Positions 60,646-64,000 of a stretch of 64,000 nucleotides of DNA are shown here, in pieces. The notes beneath the pieces were generated by a model. That model saw only the letters and a program-made list of their open reading frames with translations, searched no databases and was not told where the DNA came from. The translations under genes and the position numbers were made by a program. The stretch comes from CBDDFV01 sp965227335 (GTDB taxonomy: Bacteria; Planctomycetota; Phycisphaerae; Phycisphaerales; SM1A02). The number at the start of each line of letters is the position of its first letter. Position 1 is the stretch's first letter. The stretch covers positions 186,001-250,000 of the forward strand of contig CBDDFV010000008.1 of the NCBI GenBank assembly GCA_965227335.1. The letters are read 5' to 3'.

Positions 60646-62013
60646 TCATCCGGACGCCTCCCCAGCCTCGACTGCGGTCGGGGCTTTCTCTTCGGCGTCA
60701 CCGTTTGATGCGATGCGTTCTGCCTTCTGGCCCGTGAACTCCTCCCAGCGCTGAACGATCACGTCGCAGTATGCGGCGTCCAGTTCCATCAGGAACGCAT
60801 GCCGGTCGGTCTGCTCGCAGCCGATCAATGTCGAGCCCGAGCCGCCGAACAGATCGAGCACATTCTCCTTGGGCCGGGAGGAGAACTGGATGGAACGAAC
60901 CGCCAGCTCGACGGGCTTCTCCGTGAGATGCACCATCGACTGCGGGTTGACCTTCTTCACATGCCAGAGGTCGGTTGCGTTGTTGGGTCCGAAGAAGTGA
61001 TGGCCGGCGCCCTCGCGCCACCCGTAGAAGCAGATCTCGAACGCGCCCATGAAGTCCTTGCGCGTCAAAACGGGATGCTGCTTGTCCCACACGATGCCCT
61101 GGCTGAAGTACAGCCCGCTCGCTGCCAGCGGTGCTGGGTAGTTGCCGATGTTCGCATAGCCGCCCCAGATGTAGAACGAGCCGCCTGGCTTGAGGACCCG
61201 CGCGGCGTTCCCGAACCACGCAAGCAACAACTCATCGAACGCCTCGTCCGTGACGAAGTCATTCTCCAGGGGCCGATCCTTGGCCCGCATCTTGCGGTGC
61301 GTGCCCTTTGCCTTCTCGGGATGGCGAGCCAGGTCAAACTTCTGGTGGTGCTTGCCTTCGGGCGCGGCAAATGACGAGTTGCCGGCGGCGATGGCGTTGT
61401 TCGAGCGTGGTTCAACTTTGACGTTGTAGGGCGGGTCCATGTTGACGAGATCGATCGTCACCCCGTCGAGGAGCCGATCGAGGTCCGTCTCACTCGAGCT
61501 GTCACCACACAGGAGGCGATGATCGCCGAGGATCCAAAGATCCCCGCGATGAGTCGTTGGATCATCGGGCGGATCAGGGACCGAGTCGGGGTCGGTCAGT
61601 CCGCCTGCCACGCCGGCGTCACCAGCGAGGAGCTTCGCCAGATCGTCTTCGTTGAAGCCGAGCAGCGACCAGTCGATCCCAGCGCCCTGAAGCTCGGCGA
61701 TCTCGATCGGAAGCAGCTCCATATCCCAGGTCGCGAGCTCGCCGGACTTGTTGTCAGCGATGCGATAGGCCCGGATCTGTTCCGGCGTGAGGTCGGTGGC
61801 GACGTGGACAGGCACCTTCACAAGGTCGAGCTGTCGCGCGGCCCGGTATCGCGTGTGACCGCAGATGATCACGCCCTCGTCATCAACCACGATCGGCTGG
61901 CGGAATCCGAACTCGCGAATCGACACGGCGACGGCGTCGACAGCAGCGTCGTTCTGTCGCGGGTTCTTCTCGTAGGGCTTGATGTCATCGATGGGGCGCT
62001 GGACGACCTTCAT
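60646..62013 (-). CDS. ParB-like nuclease domain fused to DNA methyltransferase (beta class)
   Basis: A 455-residue protein from the ATG at 62013. Residues 1-100 are a ParB/Srx-type domain (VQRPIDDIKPYEKNPRQNDAAVDAVAVSIREFGFRQPIVVDDEGVIICGHTRYRAARQL). From residue 165 follows a site-specific methyltransferase: DPPYNV (193-198, motif IV), then FGGSGST motif I near the end (LDLFGGSGSTLIGCE), i.e. the order IV to I of the beta class that makes N6-methyladenine or N4-methylcytosine. Family knowledge: such phage proteins modify viral DNA, protecting it from host restriction, or regulate genes. It lies upstream of a long regulatory region. Confidence 0.9.
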   Translation of the reverse strand: MKVVQRPIDDIKPYEKNPRQNDAAVDAVAVSIREFGFRQPIVVDDEGVIICGHTRYRAARQLDLVKVPVHVATDLTPEQIRAYRIADNKSGELATWDMELLPIEIAELQGAGIDWSLLGFNEDDLAKLLAGDAGVAGGLTDPDSVPDPPDDPTTHRGDLWILGDHRLLCGDSSSETDLDRLLDGVTIDLVNMDPPYNVKVEPRSNNAIAAGNSSFAAPEGKHHQKFDLARHPEKAKGTHRKMRAKDRPLENDFVTDEAFDELLLAWFGNAARVLKPGGSFYIWGGYANIGNYPAPLAASGLYFSQGIVWDKQHPVLTRKDFMGAFEICFYGWREGAGHHFFGPNNATDLWHVKKVNPQSMVHLTEKPVELAVRSIQFSSRPKENVLDLFGGSGSTLIGCEQTDRHAFLMELDAAYCDVIVQRWEEFTGQKAERIASNGDAEEKAPTAVEAGEASG

Positions 62014-62539
62014 GGCGTGAGCCTCCGTGCAGTTGTGAAGCCGGGGCCGACCTTGGCCACCAGGGCGGGAGTTGACGGCCGCTTCGCCCACGTTGGGCGA
62101 CGTTCGCCCGTGTGGCGAGAGGGCCGGTTGGTGGTAGGGACGGGCGATTCGGGGCCGGCCGCGACACGGGCCAACGTCGTGGGCCAGCCAGCGCTGGGAC
62201 CGGACCGGACAACCGAAAGAAAGTCTGTCTGGATTGGTGGCTGTTCCCGCGGGCGTAGGGAGCGATTCATCGCCGGGAAGGAACCATCGCCGACCGAGGC
62301 TCGCACCTTGCCCAGCCGACCACGTGCGGGCCGACCATGACACATGACGCAACATGACGCTTCTCCCGAGAGTTTTGCATGCGCGTGTGCGCGCCCGCGC
62401 ACGCGGGTGGGGACTCTTGGGTGGATTTGCGTCATTTGTGTCAGGACACGTGCAAGTGGCGGAGAGGCCGGCACTTGACCCATGACACAACCCGATTCCG
62501 TTGTGTCATGTAGCGTCAGGGTTGTGTCATTTCGGGGCA
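62014..62539. promoter_or_regulatory. Iteron-like repeats: candidate phage operator or origin
   Basis: A 526-base region between the helicase-primase and the methyltransferase without a convincing gene. ATGACACAA (62482-62490) and TTGTGTCAT (62501-62509) form a perfect 9-bp inverted repeat; a third copy, TTGTGTCAT, lies at 62522-62530. Partial copies are at 62337 (ATGACACATGACGC), 62354 (ATGACGC) and 62431 (GTCATTTGTGTCA). Clustered 7- to 9-mers of one sequence next to replication genes suggest binding sites for a repressor or initiator. Confidence 0.5.
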
Positions 62540-64000
62540 TCACGGACCTCCAACCGGCAGCCCGAGGCCGGTCCAGAAGCGCTCGCGCTCGTTGCGACCG
62601 TCGCCGAACCCGCGTTCGGTGAGCAGTTGCCCGAGCTTCCGTTTGCTGACCGCCTGCTCGCCAGAGTCGTGACACCATGCGTCGTAGGCGGCGTACAGCT
62701 CGCTCTTGCCGACCCGCGCCCACATCTCGACGACGCAGCGCTCGTCGAGGAAGATGCCGAGGCGATCGCTCTCGCCGCGGTACGCCTCGGTGGCACTGGC
62801 GACGGCGCTCGGGAGTCCGAGACCATCGCGCTGCCATTCCAGGCATCCGCGCACGGCCCACGCCAGGATGCCGTCCCGTTCACGCTTGAGCTTCTCCGTG
62901 AGCTGCGGATCCTTCTCGTCGTCGGGAATGGTCACCGTGAACGGCACGAGCCGGATGCGACGCCAGATCCCGTCGTCCGTGCCGCGGATGGCCGGCTTGT
63001 GGTTGCCGTAGATCCAGAGCTTGTGGGTCGGGTCGAACTCGATCGGTTCGCGGTAAAGGTGCCGGGCGACGATCCGATCGGCGCCGGTGAGGTCCTTCAC
63101 CCGTGCCTCGCCCATGCGTTGGTTCTCGTCGAGCTCGGCGGTGACTGCCAGGCGAACGCCGCGGAGACGAGCCATGTCGGGCGTCGCGCCACCTCCGGAC
63201 GATCGCTCCTGTTTCATGATCATCTCAGTCGGTGCCTTCTGGGCGTACTCGCCGAGCACGGAGAGCAGCGTCTGGATGAAGACCGACTTGCCGTTCTGCC
63301 CGGTGCCGTAGAGGAAGAAGAGGCACTGCTCGCCGACATCGCCCGTCAGTGAGTAGCCGACCGCGCGCTGGATGTAGGCGATGAGCTCCTCATCGCCGTC
63401 GAAGATGCGGTCGAGGAACGCCTGCCAGAGTGTTGAGTTGGCGCCGGCATCGAACGATGCGGGGGCGAGCTTGGTGATGCCGTCACGCCGTCGATGCCCA
63501 AGCAGCCGCCCGGTCGCCAGGTCAATCGTCCCGTTGCGGACGTTCATCAGCATCGGGTTGGCGTCGATCTGATCGATCGCGACCTTCACGCCGTCCTCGG
63601 ACTGCGCCATCTTCAGCGTGTCGCGAACGCCGCTTACCCGGGCGGCAGCGCGATGCTGGTTCTTGTACGCCTTCTCGATCGCCGCAAGCTCATCGTCTGA
63701 CTGTCCAGAGTCGCGGGCATCCTGGAGCGAGAGTTCCATCTCCTTGAGGATGAGTCGAGCCGTCTGCTTCGCCATCGCTTCGACGCGCGCCTGGGCGTCA
63801 AGCGACCAGCGCCGACCCGTCCACACGAGCCACTTGTCGAGCTCGTAGCTGTACCGCACGTCGCGGCCGTGGTGATCGATGAACCGCTCACCGTTCCCGA
63901 TGCCATCGAGCTTTCGGAACTTCGGCTTCGGATCGCCGGCGTGACCGTTGAGCGTCGGATCCACGGCGGGCGCCGAACGGGAGCCAGCGTCGAATCCGCT
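62540..64000 (-). CDS. Phage helicase-primase (D5/P4-type SF3), 5' end outside window
   Basis: The open frame continues to the right edge, so the N-terminal primase part may be missing. Over 480 residues are present. A D5_N-like domain (VRYSYELDKWLVWTGRRWSLD, NGTIDLATGRLLGHRRRDGITKLAPASFD) is followed by SF3 helicase motifs: LYGTGQNGKSVFIQTLLSVLGEYA (Walker A) and a Walker B-like RLAVTAELDEN, then KLWIYGNHKPAIRGTDDGIWRRIRLVPF, the characteristic P4/D5 sequence. The C-terminus carries a winged helix. Role: unwinding and priming phage DNA replication. Confidence 0.9.
   Translation of the reverse strand, partial: SGFDAGSRSAPAVDPTLNGHAGDPKPKFRKLDGIGNGERFIDHHGRDVRYSYELDKWLVWTGRRWSLDAQARVEAMAKQTARLILKEMELSLQDARDSGQSDDELAAIEKAYKNQHRAAARVSGVRDTLKMAQSEDGVKVAIDQIDANPMLMNVRNGTIDLATGRLLGHRRRDGITKLAPASFDAGANSTLWQAFLDRIFDGDEELIAYIQRAVGYSLTGDVGEQCLFFLYGTGQNGKSVFIQTLLSVLGEYAQKAPTEMIMKQERSSGGGATPDMARLRGVRLAVTAELDENQRMGEARVKDLTGADRIVARHLYREPIEFDPTHKLWIYGNHKPAIRGTDDGIWRRIRLVPFTVTIPDDEKDPQLTEKLKRERDGILAWAVRGCLEWQRDGLGLPSAVASATEAYRGESDRLGIFLDERCVVEMWARVGKSELYAAYDAWCHDSGEQAVSKRKLGQLLTERGFGDGRNERERFWTGLGLPVGGP

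Noticed and set aside
58874..60649. Long minus-strand frame opposite four small prophage genes
   Set aside because: The plus-strand genes have good ribosome-binding sites and recognisable folds (HARE-HTH, DUF6900-like); the minus frame does not.

Overview
The window looks like a mosaic, high-GC chromosomal segment from a planctomycete, most likely of the Phycisphaerae. This is inferred from three things: a dockerin-like calcium-repeat C-terminus on a secreted propeller protein (1807-3213), a membrane-anchored Ser/Thr kinase fused to kinesin-light-chain-type TPRs (18429-21341), and a remnant of a planctomycete-style ECF sigma factor (13951-14040). No rRNA, complete tRNA or CRISPR array was recognised.

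Region 1 (1-7607) holds ordinary chromosomal genes: a TolB-like lipoprotein, a dockerin-tailed secreted protein, a NUDIX remnant, an intradiol-dioxygenase-like lipoprotein, and a three-gene sulfur cluster (MBL/rhodanese persulfide-type hydrolase plus two YeeE/YedE membrane proteins). Region 2 (7608-21527) is accessory and partly decayed: a frameshifted TPR lipoprotein, a secreted protein with a recent 849-bp internal duplication, a sulfotransferase, gene remnants, a DUF305 protein with a copper P-type ATPase, and the large kinase-TPR protein. Copies of a repeat (a stem-loop followed by a tail resembling GTGCGGGCGCAACCCTC) separate these blocks, all in one orientation.

Region 3 (21528-32400) appears to be two tandem integrated elements. 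The left one carries a type II restriction-modification system (C5 methyltransferase, Eco29kI-like GIY-YIG endonuclease, Vsr) and tyrosine recombinase 1. A 43-bp 3' fragment of an initiator-type tRNA-Met lies at 25525-25567. The right one carries a CPCC-domain protein, an HUH replication initiator, an excisionase-like protein, and an operon of recombinase 2, a Ser/Thr kinase and a TPR-like protein. Doublets with a 12-bp period, of one shared sequence type, lie near both ends of the right element and are probable integrase arm sites. The kinase-TPR pair is the best candidate for an undescribed accessory (possibly defence) system.

Region 4 (32698-41911) is one long plus-strand heavy-metal efflux cluster: Cys/His-rich secreted protein, TolC-like, adaptor and RND pump, His-rich lipoprotein, two small proteins, a PII-like regulator and a CDF exporter.

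Region 5 (41946-64000) is most of a siphovirus-like prophage, mainly on the minus strand. It has a helicase-primase, a ParB-methyltransferase, terminase, portal, fused protease-capsid, head-tail and tail genes, tape measure, a SAM methyltransferase, an MptE/DUF115-like protein and finally a serine-rich protein containing a Hint (intein-like) domain. Small plus-strand genes interrupt it, including a possible PD-(D/E)XK nuclease. No phage integrase or lysis gene is visible and the prophage runs off the right edge.
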